Of a stretch of DNA of 63,679 nt, positions 53,474 to 62,972 are shown one piece after another; the stretch's first letter is position 1, and every line of letters begins with the position of its first letter. The stretch covers positions 1-63,679 of the forward strand of contig NZ_NPMN01000025.1 of NCBI RefSeq assembly GCF_002266425.1, written 5' to 3'. The position numbers and the translations under genes are program-made. This DNA is from Tissierella sp. P1 (GTDB lineage: Bacteria; Bacillota; Clostridia; Tissierellales; Tissierellaceae). The notes under the pieces are model-generated. The model worked only from the letters and a program-made list of their open reading frames with translations, did no database searches and was not told where the DNA came from.

Positions 53474-54436
53474 TTATATGCTTTTATTCACTTCTCTGTA
53501 TTCACTAGGAGTTATATTAAATTGAATCTTAAAAGCTTCTGAGAATTTACTAGGGTTATTATATCCTACAATATTTGCAATTTCTGATAGATTCATCTCT
53601 GTATTTTCAAGTAAATACCTTCCTTTATGCAGTCTAACTTCTCTTAAATATCCATAAGGTGTATTATTAAATAATTCTTTAAATCCTTTCTTTAATTTAT
53701 ATGGATTTATATTACATATCCTTGACAGTTCTTTTATACTAGGGGGTGATTCGATATTGTTCATCAATATATCTTTAGCTTTATATATTTCATCTATATC
53801 AGCCTTATTTAAATTTATCTCTTTTCTTTTACTAATTCCATAACTTACACTCTTTGATATGATTTCTATAAGCTTACTTTGACATAAAAGCAAGCTTATG
53901 GCATCTTTAAAATCATAATTATATCTAAGCAATTCCCTTATGCTCCATTCTATACTAGGAGGAGCCTTTACTTTAAAATAACTCTTCCCTTTAAATATGG
54001 CTTTCATGGACTTTTCCCATGTTTCCAACATTTCTTCTACACATTCTGGAAAGAAAAATTTTTTAATTTCATCATTACATAAAGATATTATAAATCCATT
54101 ATAATTTTTCATTTCCATTATAAAACACTCTGATAAAGATAAATCATCATTTGTATGAAATACCAAATCCCCTTCTTTTATATTTATACTTTCTTTTTTA
54201 TTTTCTAGATATACAATTGATTGACCACTTATACAGTAATTAATTTCAAAAAAATTCTTATACTTAAGCTCTGAATTTGAAACCTGTGTAGTTCCTGTAT
54301 AATCTGTACTTAAATAAAATTCTAATCCTTGATTTAGAATTACTCTACTAATTAGCCCACTTCCAATATTATCATTTACTTTATACTGAATAAACGTAGG
54401 TTTTATTACAGTTCGAGTTAAACATCTATTTTCCAT
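53474..54436 (-). CDS. AraC-family transcriptional regulator
   Basis: 320 residues. The N-terminal 200 form a sensor region with no clear cupin motifs (VYLENKKESINIKEGDLVFH). The C-terminal double HTH is IKELSRICNINPYKLKKGFK and LSEIANIVGYNNPSKFSEAF, ending FNITPSEYREV. It resembles the PchR-type AraC group in layout (FKELFNNTPYGYLREVRLHK). No ribosome site is obvious before the ATG at 54436, so the start could be internal. The divergent neighbour is the YibE/F gene, a possible target. Confidence 0.88.
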   Translation of the reverse strand: MENRCLTRTVIKPTFIQYKVNDNIGSGLISRVILNQGLEFYLSTDYTGTTQVSNSELKYKNFFEINYCISGQSIVYLENKKESINIKEGDLVFHTNDDLSLSECFIMEMKNYNGFIISLCNDEIKKFFFPECVEEMLETWEKSMKAIFKGKSYFKVKAPPSIEWSIRELLRYNYDFKDAISLLLCQSKLIEIISKSVSYGISKRKEINLNKADIDEIYKAKDILMNNIESPPSIKELSRICNINPYKLKKGFKELFNNTPYGYLREVRLHKGRYLLENTEMNLSEIANIVGYNNPSKFSEAFKIQFNITPSEYREVNKSI

Positions 54437-54563
54437 TAAATTAAAATATATTTCATATTATAAAAAGAAGATACATACAAATGAAGCAATAGTATCTATG
54501 GTTAAGCTTTAACTGCTATTATTTTAGGGGAGATAATATTAATGCACAATAGAGGAGGTCATT

Positions 54564-55639
54564 ATGAATAAATTATATAAAATTAGTGTTTTTATTATAA
54601 TTTTAATATCTATACTTTCATATTTTACTTATATATATGCTGAGGAAAATTATGAATACAAATACTATACAGCTACAATTACTGATGTTAAGGAAATTCT
54701 AAAGAATGATATTAAAATATATAAAATTAGAGTGAAGTTTATAGAAGGACCTCATGAAAATAAAACCATTACTCTGGAGCACATGCCAATTGGAGGAACT
54801 TCCTTAGATATCAATTTTAAAAATGGTATGTCTATTATAGTTTCTTTAAAACTCGTAAATGGAAATATTGAGAGTGCTAGTTTCTTTGATATCAATCGAA
54901 GAAACACAATTAAAATACTCACTATTTTTTTATAGTTACCTTAGTTATATTTGGAGGATTAAAGGGGATTCTTGCAGTTTTTTCTCTTTTATTAACTTTT
55001 TTACTAATTATATTTTGCTTGATACCTTTAATATTAAATGGTTTTAATTCTATATTGGCTACTATAATTACCTCTTCTATAGCTATATTGATAAACTTTT
55101 TATTAATAAGTGGTTTCAGTAAAAAAAGTTTTTGTGCCATTATAAGCACTATAGGAGGAACAGTTATAGCTGGATTATGTGCCTTCTATTTTGGAAATCT
55201 AATGGCTTTGACAGGATTTACTGATGATTATGTACAAACATTAGTGACTCATACAGACCTAATCATAGATTATCGTGGTTTATTATTTAGTGGCATTATT
55301 TTAGGCACTATGGGTGCTGTAATGGATATTGGCATGTCTATTACTTCTTTTATCTTTGAAATTAAAAAACAATATCCTAATACATCATCTGTATCTTTAT
55401 TTAAATCAGGTTTAAATGTGGGAAAGGATGTTATGTCTACTATGGCAAACACCTTGATTTTAGCATATGCAGGTGCCTCTTTACCTTTATTCTTATTACT
55501 CATAGATATGAATACATCTTTTATGAATGCAGTAAATATGGAATTTATTGCCGAAGAAATTTTGCGTTCTCTAAGTGGTAGTATAGGTCTAGTTTTGACA
55601 ATACCTATAACTTCTCTTATAGCTTCTATAAAAGCATAA
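54564..55639 (+). pseudogene. YibE/F-family membrane protein, one frame break
   Basis: From ATG 54564 a signal-like segment (YKISVFIIILISILSYFTYI) and a periplasmic-type domain (TATITDVKEILKNDIKIYKI, IEGPHENKTITLEHMP) run to a stop at 54935. The next frame continues IVTLVIFGGLKGILAVFSLL through seven helices to 55639 (TMGAVMDIGMSITSFIFEI, MANTLILAYAGASLPLFLLL), the YibE/F signature. The break is in a run of seven T at 54925-54931; eight T would close it, giving about 358 residues. Function unknown. AGAGGAGG precedes the ATG. Confidence 0.82.
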
Positions 55640-55726
55640 AATTTATATGCAAAATCAAAGTTAAAATCAATTATTTAACCTTCTGACCTCTTTGATGTTG
55701 TCTTTTCGATTAACAGAGCCTTGAAA

Positions 55727-55779
55727 AAAATAGTCAATATAATACAATAATATTATATTGACTATTTTGGTTAAACCAA
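55727..55779 (+). promoter_or_regulatory. Palindromic operator region before the TetR-ABC operon
   Basis: AAAATAGTCAATATAAT and ATTATATTGACTATTTT (55727-55743, 55752-55768) are perfect 17-bp arms with an 8-base spacer. TTGGTTAAACCAA (55767-55779) is a second small palindrome, and another AATATAGTCAG half-site follows. It is probably the TetR operator and may double as a terminator for the gene upstream. Confidence 0.7.
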
Positions 55780-55800
55780 TATAGTCAGAAAGGAGCCCTT

Positions 55801-56420
55801 ATGAATAATAAATTTTATGAATTACCAGAAGAAAAACAGATGCGAATAATAAATGCTGGCTTTGAAGTGTTTGCAAAAAACGAATATAAGAAAGCCTCAA
55901 CTGAGGAAATTGCTTCTCGTGCAAATATATCTAAGGGACTACTTTTTTACTACTTCCATAATAAAAAATCTCTATATCTATTCTTATATTCATATGCAGA
56001 AAAACTTATCAAAGAAAGTATCATTGATCTCCATTTTAATGAAATAACCGACTTTTTTGAGCTTTGTGAATATGCAGCTTTACAGAAATATAAGCTTTTA
56101 CACAAATCTCCCCATATCATGGAATTTATAATGCGGGCATTTTATTCTCAAAGGGAAGATGTATCAGATGATATTAACAAGAAATTTCAGAATCCAACTT
56201 CTGGATTTTTAGCAAAATATTTTTCAAAAATAGATTATTCAAAATTTAAGCCTGAAATCAATCCACAAGATATATTACAAATGCTAATATGGATGACAGA
56301 TGCTATCTCCATGAAAAACAAAGACAAGATACCACATTTGTACTTGATGAATTAATAGACAAATACGGAATATGGTCAAAGATGCTTAAAAACATATCAT
56401 ACAAGGAGGAATATCTATGA
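55801..56420 (+). pseudogene. TetR-family regulator, one frame break near the C-terminus
   Basis: The N-terminal HTH reads KASTEEIASRANISKGLLFY and YFHNKKSLYLFLYSYAEKLI, typical TetR. At about 56301-56304 the frame shifts: restoring one T (gct-tat-ctc for gctatc) continues EKQRQDTTFVLDELIDKYGI to a TGA at 56418-56420. That would overlap the ATG of the ABC gene (ATGA) and bring the protein to about 206 residues. AAAGGAGCC precedes the start. It probably represses the exporter genes that follow. Confidence 0.85.
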
Positions 56421-57306
56421 GTGTAATCACGGTTTCAAATTTAACAAAGGATTATGGAAAAAACAGAGGGATTTTTGATTTAAGCTTTGAAATACACAAG
56501 GGTGAGGTTTTCGGATATCTAGGACCAAACGGCGCTGGAAAAACTACAACTATTCGTCATCTACTTGGATTTCTGAATGCTGACAAAGGAGAATGCCATA
56601 TCGGTCAGTTAAATTGTAGAACTGATGCTGAACAGATTCAAAGGGACTTAGGATATCTTCCAGGTGAAATAGCATTTTTTGACGACATGAGCGGAATCGG
56701 ATATCTAAAATTTATAGCAAATATGCGTGGTATGAAAAACTTTGAAAAGATGAACGAATTAATATCATACTTTGAACTTGATCCCAGCGGACGCATCAAG
56801 AAAATGTCAAAAGGGATGAAACAGAAAATCGGAATTGTCAGTGCTTTTATGCATGACCCGTCAACACTTATTCTCGACGAACCCACATCTGGACTTGATC
56901 CTCTCATGCAAAATAAATTTATTGAACTTATACTCAATGAGAAAAGCAAAGGTAAAACAATTCTGATGTCATCTCATAGCTTTGAAGAAGTGGAGCGTAC
57001 TTGTGACCGTATTGGTATTATTAAAAAGGTAGATTTGTCACAATCGAAACGGTAGAAAATCTCAAAAAGGCACAGCGAAAAATATATAGTATTTCCCTAC
57101 GAAACGAGAAGGCTGCCAAGGATTTCGCCACCGAACCTCTGGAGATTATCTCCATAAATGGAGATAAGGTTCATGTTGCAATAAAAGATAATATCAAGGC
57201 ACTGACAACAGCATTAGACCGTCATCCCGTAACAGGTATTGATGTAGTATCCCAGAGTCTTGAAGAAGTATTTATGTCATATTATGGAGGTGAAAATAAT
57301 GCTTAA
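56417..57306 (+). pseudogene. ABC exporter ATPase, one frame break
   Basis: Walker A GPNGAGKTTTIRHLLGF, signature MSKGMKQKIGIVSAF, Walker B LILDEPTSGLDP and H-switch MSSHSFEEV are intact. The frame ends at 57055 after IGIIKK; one missing A in the AAAAA run at 57023-57027 restores GRFVTIETVENLKKA and continues to a TAA at 57304-57306. That gives about 296 residues and overlaps the permease start. AAGGAGG precedes the ATG. It works with the following permease as a drug-type exporter under the TetR gene. Confidence 0.88.
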
Positions 57307-58102
57307 CTCAGTGCTTTTAAAAAATACTCTAAGGTCAAATTATAAGTTGATACTTATCTTTCTAGGTGTTCTTGCAATGTATATGACCATCATAATAGGA
57401 ATGTTTGATCCCAATGATTTGGATATATTGAATCAGCTCGCCGCACTGAAATTATCACCAGAGCTGCTTGCAGCATTCGGATTCACTTTAACAGACACAA
57501 GTCTTGTAGGATTTATCTCCTCTTATTTCTATGGACTTTTAATGCTGGCTCTTCCCATGGTATGTTATATTATTCTTGGTAACACTCTTGTGGCGAAACT
57601 AGTGGATAGAGGTTCAATGGCAAGCGTTCTTTCCACTCCTATTTCAAGAAAAAAAGTTGCGTTTACACAAGGTATGTTTCTACTGGCAGCAATTACTTCT
57701 CTAGTAGCCTTTGTAACAGTTTGGGGCATTTTCATCTGTGAAATGAGGTTTTCAGGACTTTTGGACATAAGTGCATTTATTAAAGTGAATTTTGGTGTAT
57801 TGCTACTTCATTATGCAATCAGTGGTATTTGTTTTTTCGCTTCTTGTCTTTTTAATGAAAGTAAATTATCTCTTATGTTGGGTGCAGGTTTACCGATTGG
57901 GTTTTTGCTTATTCAAATGCTTCATAACGCAAATGGAGATATAAAAATATTGAAATATCTTACTATTTTTTCATTGTTTAGCCCACTTGATATAATTCAT
58001 GGTGAAAATATTTTGATACAAATGCTTGTGCTTATAATTATTACTGTTACATTGTACATTGGAGGAATTATTGTATTTGATGAAAAGAATTTACCAATAT
58101 AA
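57299..58102 (+). CDS. ABC exporter permease
   Basis: 267 residues, six helices (LILIFLGVLAMYMTIIIGMF, LVDRGSMASVLSTPISRKKV, LCMLINGA-like last helix region), of the ABC-2 type. The ATG at 57299 lies inside the end of the ATPase gene and GGAGGTG is 7 bases upstream; the longer open frame has no support. It completes the TetR-ATPase-permease operon. Substrate unknown, probably a hydrophobic drug or peptide. Confidence 0.88.
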   Translation: MLNSVLLKNTLRSNYKLILIFLGVLAMYMTIIIGMFDPNDLDILNQLAALKLSPELLAAFGFTLTDTSLVGFISSYFYGLLMLALPMVCYIILGNTLVAKLVDRGSMASVLSTPISRKKVAFTQGMFLLAAITSLVAFVTVWGIFICEMRFSGLLDISAFIKVNFGVLLLHYAISGICFFASCLFNESKLSLMLGAGLPIGFLLIQMLHNANGDIKILKYLTIFSLFSPLDIIHGENILIQMLVLIIITVTLYIGGIIVFDEKNLPI

Positions 58103-58200
58103 ATTGTATATTAAAAGCCACAGTCAATATTTATTAGAGTAGCTTTTAATGTTAGGTAAATCTTTCTGTCTATTTATATGTCCTAACTTGAAACTAATAA

Positions 58201-58232
58201 AAAAGAAAAATCCTAATTAGGATTTTTCTTTT
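58201..58232. terminator. Bidirectional terminator
   Basis: AAAAGAAAAATCC-TAATTA-GGATTTTTCTTTT hairpin between the permease gene and the convergent DUF3793 gene. Confidence 0.85.
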
Positions 58233-58247
58233 TTATGGAAAGTTATT

Positions 58248-58886
58248 TTAACTATTACACTCATATAATAATTGTTTGTGGTTTACATATAAATTTTTTA
58301 TTTTATTTTTTCTATTTTCCAAGATATTTAATATGTAAACCTTCTTTGATTCATCATATAATGAAAAAATTTCTCTGTGATCATAGTTATTGGTATACAC
58401 TTTCCAATACCCGTTAAATAAGCATTTATCTCCATTAATAAACCCTATTACATCCTCATATGGTATACCTAAAAATATACCACTTTCATGGGGAAAACTA
58501 CCATTGACTATCCTTTCTCTCAGGCAATTCAAGCATCGTTCCAATTGAAAATTATTATTATAGCCAAATTCACATAATAGCTTATGATTTTTTTCTAATC
58601 TTAGATGTTCGGAAAGATTAGACCTATCATAAACTAGCAAAACAATGCCTTCCTTTGTTTCTTGAAGCGTAATCGACTCTAGATTATATCGCCCCAATAT
58701 ATTACAGCCATTTTCATTCCAGTAATTATAAAGCTTTCTTCTACAATTTTTTAATGTGATAGTAGATGCTGGCTTAATGCCTGTAATAACTGGAGATAAC
58801 ATACATCCGATAAAATTTTCTGCATATTCATCTTCGTCTAATAATTCAATTTTATTTAAGAAACTCATTAACAAATTGCCAGCCAT
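58248..58886 (-). CDS. DUF3793 family protein
   Basis: 212 residues: GIKPASTITLKNCRRKLYNY near the N-terminus, a middle reading SGIFLGIPYEDVIGFINGDK and YDHREIFSLYDESKKV near the end, which I recognise as DUF3793, a clostridial family that often sits beside flavodoxin and FeoB genes. Function unknown. It is 10 bases after the flavodoxin gene at the end of the Fur-controlled feo operon, which suggests an iron- or heme-related role. Confidence 0.75.
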   Translation of the reverse strand: MAGNLLMSFLNKIELLDEDEYAENFIGCMLSPVITGIKPASTITLKNCRRKLYNYWNENGCNILGRYNLESITLQETKEGIVLLVYDRSNLSEHLRLEKNHKLLCEFGYNNNFQLERCLNCLRERIVNGSFPHESGIFLGIPYEDVIGFINGDKCLFNGYWKVYTNNYDHREIFSLYDESKKVYILNILENRKNKIKNLYVNHKQLLYECNS

Positions 58887-58896
58887 TATTTACTTC

Positions 58897-59322
58897 CTAT
58901 TCTACAATCCTTCTACCATAGTCCATACATTTATTTGCTTCTTCTCCCTCAGGGAATAAGTTAACTATACACCCTTCTTCAAATATATTTACTCCATAGG
59001 AACCCATTCTTTCGACCCAGTTCCTCATCCATTCTCCATCTCCCCAATCATAAGAGCCAAATAATCCTACAGTTTTATCCTTTACACTATCTTTTATAGA
59101 CTCTACAAAAGGTTCCATTTCACTTTCTTCAATTGTCTCACTTCCCATTGAAGGAGAACCTAGCAATAATATATCTGAATTAACTACATCTTCTATTTTT
59201 GCATTTCCAACAGGAATTAACTTTACTTCAGAACCATTTTCCTGTGCTCCTTTGGCTATTAAATTAGCCATTTCTTCTGTATTACCTGTGCCTGACCAAT
59301 ATATTACAGATACTTTTTTCAT
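58897..59322 (-). CDS. Flavodoxin
   Basis: 141 residues with the FMN-phosphate loop YWSGTGNTEEMANLI, the acidic stretch LLLGSPSMGSETIEE and FGSYDWGDGEWMRNW near the ring-binding loop: a short-chain flavodoxin that replaces ferredoxin when iron is scarce. The ATG at 59322 follows AAAGGAAGG; the longer upstream frame is unsupported. It is in the feo operon after the Cys-rich peptide gene, consistent with iron-limited expression. Confidence 0.94.
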   Translation of the reverse strand: MKKVSVIYWSGTGNTEEMANLIAKGAQENGSEVKLIPVGNAKIEDVVNSDILLLGSPSMGSETIEESEMEPFVESIKDSVKDKTVGLFGSYDWGDGEWMRNWVERMGSYGVNIFEEGCIVNLFPEGEEANKCMDYGRRIVE

Positions 59323-59372
59323 ATTTACTACCTTCCTTTCTAGTTTGAACTTAGATTTATTTAATAGTATTG

Positions 59373-59519
59373 TTAATGACAACTATTTCCACTTTCAGAT
59401 TGATCACAGCCGCTGCATCCACATCCACAGCCACTGCCATTTTTCTTTGATTTATATATACTGCGTATAGCTAAAGCTATAGCTATCAATACAATAGCAC
59501 CAACAATGTATGTTCCCAT
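59373..59519 (-). CDS. FeoB-associated Cys-rich membrane peptide
   Basis: A 48-residue protein: an N-terminal membrane helix (YIVGAIVLIAIALAIRSIY), a short basic segment KSKKN, and a cysteine-rich tail GCGCGCSGCDQSESGNSCH. This is the small FeoB-associated Cys-rich family, always found after feoB. It probably binds Fe2+ or helps FeoB at the cytosolic face. It lies 3 bases after feoB. Confidence 0.88.
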   Translation of the reverse strand: MGTYIVGAIVLIAIALAIRSIYKSKKNGSGCGCGCSGCDQSESGNSCH

Positions 59520-59522
59520 AAA

Positions 59523-61676
59523 TTATCTCACCGCCATTCCTTCTTTCCCCTTAGATTGTTTTTGGACTTGATCAGGGGAATATGGTTTTTTAAATAACAT
59601 AAATATCATCAAAGCAGCAAAGATAAAGGCAAATACAGTACCAATGCCAAATCCATTGCCTTGAATAAGCATTCCAATCTGATACACAATTAGAGATACA
59701 ACATATGCAAGAGCACATTGATATCCTATGGCAAAAATAGTCCATTTACCAGACATCATTTCCCTTCTAAGTGCTCCTATGGCAGCAAAGCAAGGTGCAC
59801 ACAATAGATTGAATATAAGGAATGAATATGCAGATAATTGAGTAAAAGCAGCTGCAAATTGAGGCCAATATTCAGCACCATCTTCTGCTACTTCAGCAAA
59901 TCCATAGAGAATTCCAAAGGTCCCTACTACATTTTCTTTTGCTATAAGCCCAGTAATAGACGCAACTGCCGGTTTCCAATCTCCCCATCCTAAAGGTGAA
60001 AATATCGGTGCAATGACATTACCTATACCAGCTAAAATAGATTCTTCCGCATCAACCATTTGCATTGACCAGTTGAAACTGCTCAAGAACCAAATTAAAA
60101 TCGTTGCTAATAATACAATAGTTCCTGCTTTTTTTACGAAGGCTAAACCACGCTCATACATAGTTCTTAAAACGCCTTTAACCTTTGGAAGATGGTATGC
60201 TGGCAATTCTATGATAAAAGGTGACGGCTCACTTGCAAATAATTTGGTCTTCTTCAACATAATGCCTGAAACAATGATAGCTGCTATACCTACAAAATAT
60301 GCAGATGGGGCTACCCATACTGATTCTGGAAATAGTGCACCAGAAATCAATGCAATTATAGGTAATTTGGCACCACAAGGCATAAAAGTTGTTGTCATGA
60401 CTGTCATTCTACGTTCATTATCATTTTCAATAGTACGAGAAGCCATAATTCCAGGAACACCACATCCAGTAGATACTAATATTGGTATAAATGACTTACC
60501 AGACAAACCAAATTTTCTAAATATCCTATCCATTACAAAGGCAATACGAGCCATATATCCACAATCTTCTAAAATCGCTAAGCATAAAAACAATACAAGC
60601 ATTTGAGGCAAGAAACCAAGAACGGCTCCTACACCTGCAACAATTCCATCAAGAATCAATGAACTTAGCCACTCGGCAGTTCCCATACTTTCAAGAAAAC
60701 CTCCTATGGCTTCAGGAACTATTTCACCAAATAGACTGTCATTTACCCAGTCAGTCATAGCTGTTCCTACAGTGGAAATAGAAATATAATAAATAAGAAA
60801 CATAACTATTGCAAAAATCGGTAATGCCAAAATTCGATTAGTTACAATTCTATCAATCTTATCTGATGTAGTAAGTCTAGATTTATTCTTTACCTTGAAA
60901 CATTGTTTAATAATGGATGATATGTATGTGTACCGTTCATTTGTGATAATACTTTCACTATCATCGTCAAATTTCTGTTCACAATCTACAATTATATCTT
61001 CTATCTGTTGCTGTAATTCGGTTCTAAAGGATGTTTCTTTTAATATTTCCTTATCTCGCTCAAATAACTTTATAGCATACCATCTTATACTTGAGCTGTT
61101 AATCTTATCTTCAACTAAATCACTGATTCTATTTAGCGCATCTTCAACTGGTTCCGAAAAAGTATGCTGTGGAACAGATTTAGCATTTGATTGTACGAGA
61201 GCCACAGCTTTTTCCACAGCGTCCTTGGAACCAATACCTTTAATAGCAGATGTTTCAACCACTTCACATCCTAAAGCTTTGCTAAGCTTTTTAATATCTA
61301 TGATATCACCATTTTTCTTAACGATATCGATCATATTAAGTGCTACAACTACTGGAACTCCAATCTCTGTAAGCTGAGTAGTAAGATATAGGTTCCTTTC
61401 AAGATTTGAAGCATCAACAATATTAATTATTGCATCTGGTTTTTCTTTAATTAAATAATTCCTTGATACAACCTCTTCCAATGAATATGGAGACAATGAA
61501 TATATACCAGGTAAATCTTGAATAATAATATCTTTATTAGCCTTTAGCCTCCCATCTTTTTTCTCAACTGTTACCCCGGGCCAGTTACCTACGTGCTGAT
61601 TACTTCCAGTCAAATCATTAAACATAGTTGTTTTCCCACTATTGGGATTTCCTGCCAATGCAATTGTTTTAGACAT
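59523..61676 (-). CDS. feoB: Ferrous iron transporter B
   Basis: 717 residues. The N-terminal G domain has G1 AGNPNSGKTTMFNDLTG, G2/G3 VEKKDGRL and DLPGIYSLSPYS, and NMID as G4. A GTPase-activity-linked helical region follows (to about residue 270), then the FeoB membrane domain with two Gate repeats (GYMARIAFVMDRIFRKFGLS, TGCGVPGIMASRTIENDNER). It imports Fe2+. GGAGGAATAATCTT precedes the ATG. It follows two feoA genes and is preceded, 0.5 kb upstream, by a Fur box. Confidence 0.96.
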   Translation of the reverse strand: MSKTIALAGNPNSGKTTMFNDLTGSNQHVGNWPGVTVEKKDGRLKANKDIIIQDLPGIYSLSPYSLEEVVSRNYLIKEKPDAIINIVDASNLERNLYLTTQLTEIGVPVVVALNMIDIVKKNGDIIDIKKLSKALGCEVVETSAIKGIGSKDAVEKAVALVQSNAKSVPQHTFSEPVEDALNRISDLVEDKINSSSIRWYAIKLFERDKEILKETSFRTELQQQIEDIIVDCEQKFDDDSESIITNERYTYISSIIKQCFKVKNKSRLTTSDKIDRIVTNRILALPIFAIVMFLIYYISISTVGTAMTDWVNDSLFGEIVPEAIGGFLESMGTAEWLSSLILDGIVAGVGAVLGFLPQMLVLFLCLAILEDCGYMARIAFVMDRIFRKFGLSGKSFIPILVSTGCGVPGIMASRTIENDNERRMTVMTTTFMPCGAKLPIIALISGALFPESVWVAPSAYFVGIAAIIVSGIMLKKTKLFASEPSPFIIELPAYHLPKVKGVLRTMYERGLAFVKKAGTIVLLATILIWFLSSFNWSMQMVDAEESILAGIGNVIAPIFSPLGWGDWKPAVASITGLIAKENVVGTFGILYGFAEVAEDGAEYWPQFAAAFTQLSAYSFLIFNLLCAPCFAAIGALRREMMSGKWTIFAIGYQCALAYVVSLIVYQIGMLIQGNGFGIGTVFAFIFAALMIFMLFKKPYSPDQVQKQSKGKEGMAVR

Positions 61677-61703
61677 AAGATTATTCCTCCTCTCATAATT
61701 TTC

Positions 61704-61925
61704 TTAATCTACTTCCACCATTTTGGCATCATTTTTCCTTATACTAAGCTCATATCCACGAACATTTAGCTCTATAGGGTCTCCTAAAGGAGCCACCTTT
61801 CTAACCATAACCTGTGTACCTTTTGTCAATCCCATATCCATAATCCTGCGCTTAATAGAACCTTCACCATGAAGTTTTAATACAGTTACAGTTTCTCCGC
61901 AAGCAATTTGATTAAGGGTTTTCAT
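61704..61925 (-). CDS. feoA: FeoA domain protein (second copy)
   Basis: 73 residues, an SH3-like FeoA: VTVLKLHGEGSIKRRIMDMG, LTKGTQVMVRKVAPLGDPIE and NVRGYELSIRKNDAKMVEV. It assists FeoB-mediated Fe2+ uptake. It lies 27 bases before feoB, after another feoA, and GAGGAGG precedes the start. Confidence 0.94.
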   Translation of the reverse strand: MKTLNQIACGETVTVLKLHGEGSIKRRIMDMGLTKGTQVMVRKVAPLGDPIELNVRGYELSIRKNDAKMVEVD

Positions 61926-61941
61926 TTTTTATTCCTCCTCT

Positions 61942-62154
61942 TTAAACTAAAATTTTACTAGCCATCTGGCTATCGATGGCTACCCTTGTATCCTTTACAT
62001 CTACAATAAGATTTCCCTTGATTTTAGATATAATTACTATATCCTCGCCAACGACAAATCCTAAACTGCCTAAAAATCTTTTAGTCTCATCTCTTCCGTT
62101 TATCTGCTTTATTGAGATTTTTTCACCTTCATTTACAAATGTGAGAGGCATCAT
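61942..62154 (-). CDS. feoA: FeoA domain protein (first copy)
   Basis: 70 residues, an SH3-like FeoA fold (GEKISIKQINGRDETKRFLG, SLGFVVGEDIVIISKIKGNL), but distinctly diverged from the next copy and lacking the PLGDPI motif. Two tandem FeoA genes before feoB are common in Clostridia and suggest different partner roles. AAAGGAGATG precedes the ATG. It is the first gene of the operon, 68 bases after the Fur box. Confidence 0.92.
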   Translation of the reverse strand: MMPLTFVNEGEKISIKQINGRDETKRFLGSLGFVVGEDIVIISKIKGNLIVDVKDTRVAIDSQMASKILV

Positions 62155-62221
62155 ACTTCATCTCCTTTCTTCTCTAACTTTGTTGAATAAATAAAAATCT
62201 AATTAATACTATTGTATCGAT

Positions 62222-62240
62222 ATTGATAATCATTATCAAT
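62222..62240 (-). promoter_or_regulatory. Fur box of the feo operon
   Basis: ATTGATAATCATTATCAAT is a perfect 19-bp palindrome and matches the Fur consensus GATAATGATAATCATTATC in most positions. It lies 68 bases upstream of the first feoA. Confidence 0.85.
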
Positions 62241-62365
62241 ATTGTTGTAAAAAAATATTGATTTTGCTCTTAATTAAAAATCAATTTTATAAATTATATT
62301 ATATGTTTATTAGTTAAATTCGTAATATCTAAGTTTGCCGCATTCTTATATTACTCTACTAGATA

Positions 62366-62656
62366 TTAACAAACCTTAACTTTTAATTGAAGTAATGTTT
62401 CTTCAAGAGAATTTTTACTGCTTGTATGACATCTCAATATAGGTATCTTTTTCCTCTTGGCCTCTTTGGTAGCAGTAAGTGCCATCTTATGAGAAACCGT
62501 ATTTGTAAATAAAACAATAGCTTGTGGCTCTCCAATATTCTTATTAAATCTAGATGGCATCTGTGTAAAAATTTTCATCTTATATCCGTGTTTATCTCCG
62601 ATCTCCCTATAATCATCATGCATTCTATCGTGTCCGCCTACTAAAACTATGCACAT
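62366..62656 (-). CDS. DUF2325 domain protein
   Basis: 96 residues, IVLVGGHDRMHDDYREIGDK at the N-terminus and NTVSHKMALTATKEAKRKKI in the middle, ending LRCHTSSKN...; these are the DUF2325 motifs with conserved His/Asp/Cys that could bind metal. AAAGGGTACATA precedes the ATG. It is preceded 114 bases upstream by a perfect Fur box, so it is probably iron-regulated, and the feo operon follows it on the same strand. Confidence 0.85.
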   Translation of the reverse strand: MCIVLVGGHDRMHDDYREIGDKHGYKMKIFTQMPSRFNKNIGEPQAIVLFTNTVSHKMALTATKEAKRKKIPILRCHTSSKNSLEETLLQLKVKVC

Positions 62657-62971
62657 TATGTACCCTTTAACATAAAAATGCTTATAATATATTATTTATG
62701 CTAAAGGACTCCCTCCTTTCTTTTGAAAATTAGTTAAGGCTTTTACTATTATCCTTAATATAATTCGCTAATTGATAATCATTATCAATTAGCCTTTTAA
62801 AAAAAACCACTTTCCTATCAAGTAGTTACTTTTATCCCTATAATAATTGACATAATTATTCTTTTATTTGTATCGTATGATATCAAAATAACTATTAAAT
62901 GTCAATAAAAACTTATAATATATTTCCTTTTATTTTTATCAATATAAAAGTCCCCAAATGGGGACCTTTTA
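62657..62971. other. Intergenic region upstream of DUF2325
   Basis: Contains the second Fur box (62770-62790) and the terminator of the LysM gene (62947-62972). No gene is visible. Confidence 0.6.
62770..62790 (-). promoter_or_regulatory. Fur box of the DUF2325 gene
   Basis: AATTGATAATCATTATCAATT is a perfect 21-bp palindrome sharing its core with the feo Fur box. Confidence 0.85.
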
Positions 62972-62972
62972 T
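62947..62972. terminator. Terminator of the LysM gene
   Basis: AAAAGTCCCC-AAAT-GGGGACCTTTT hairpin at the stop of the LysM gene, with T-rich tails. Confidence 0.85.
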
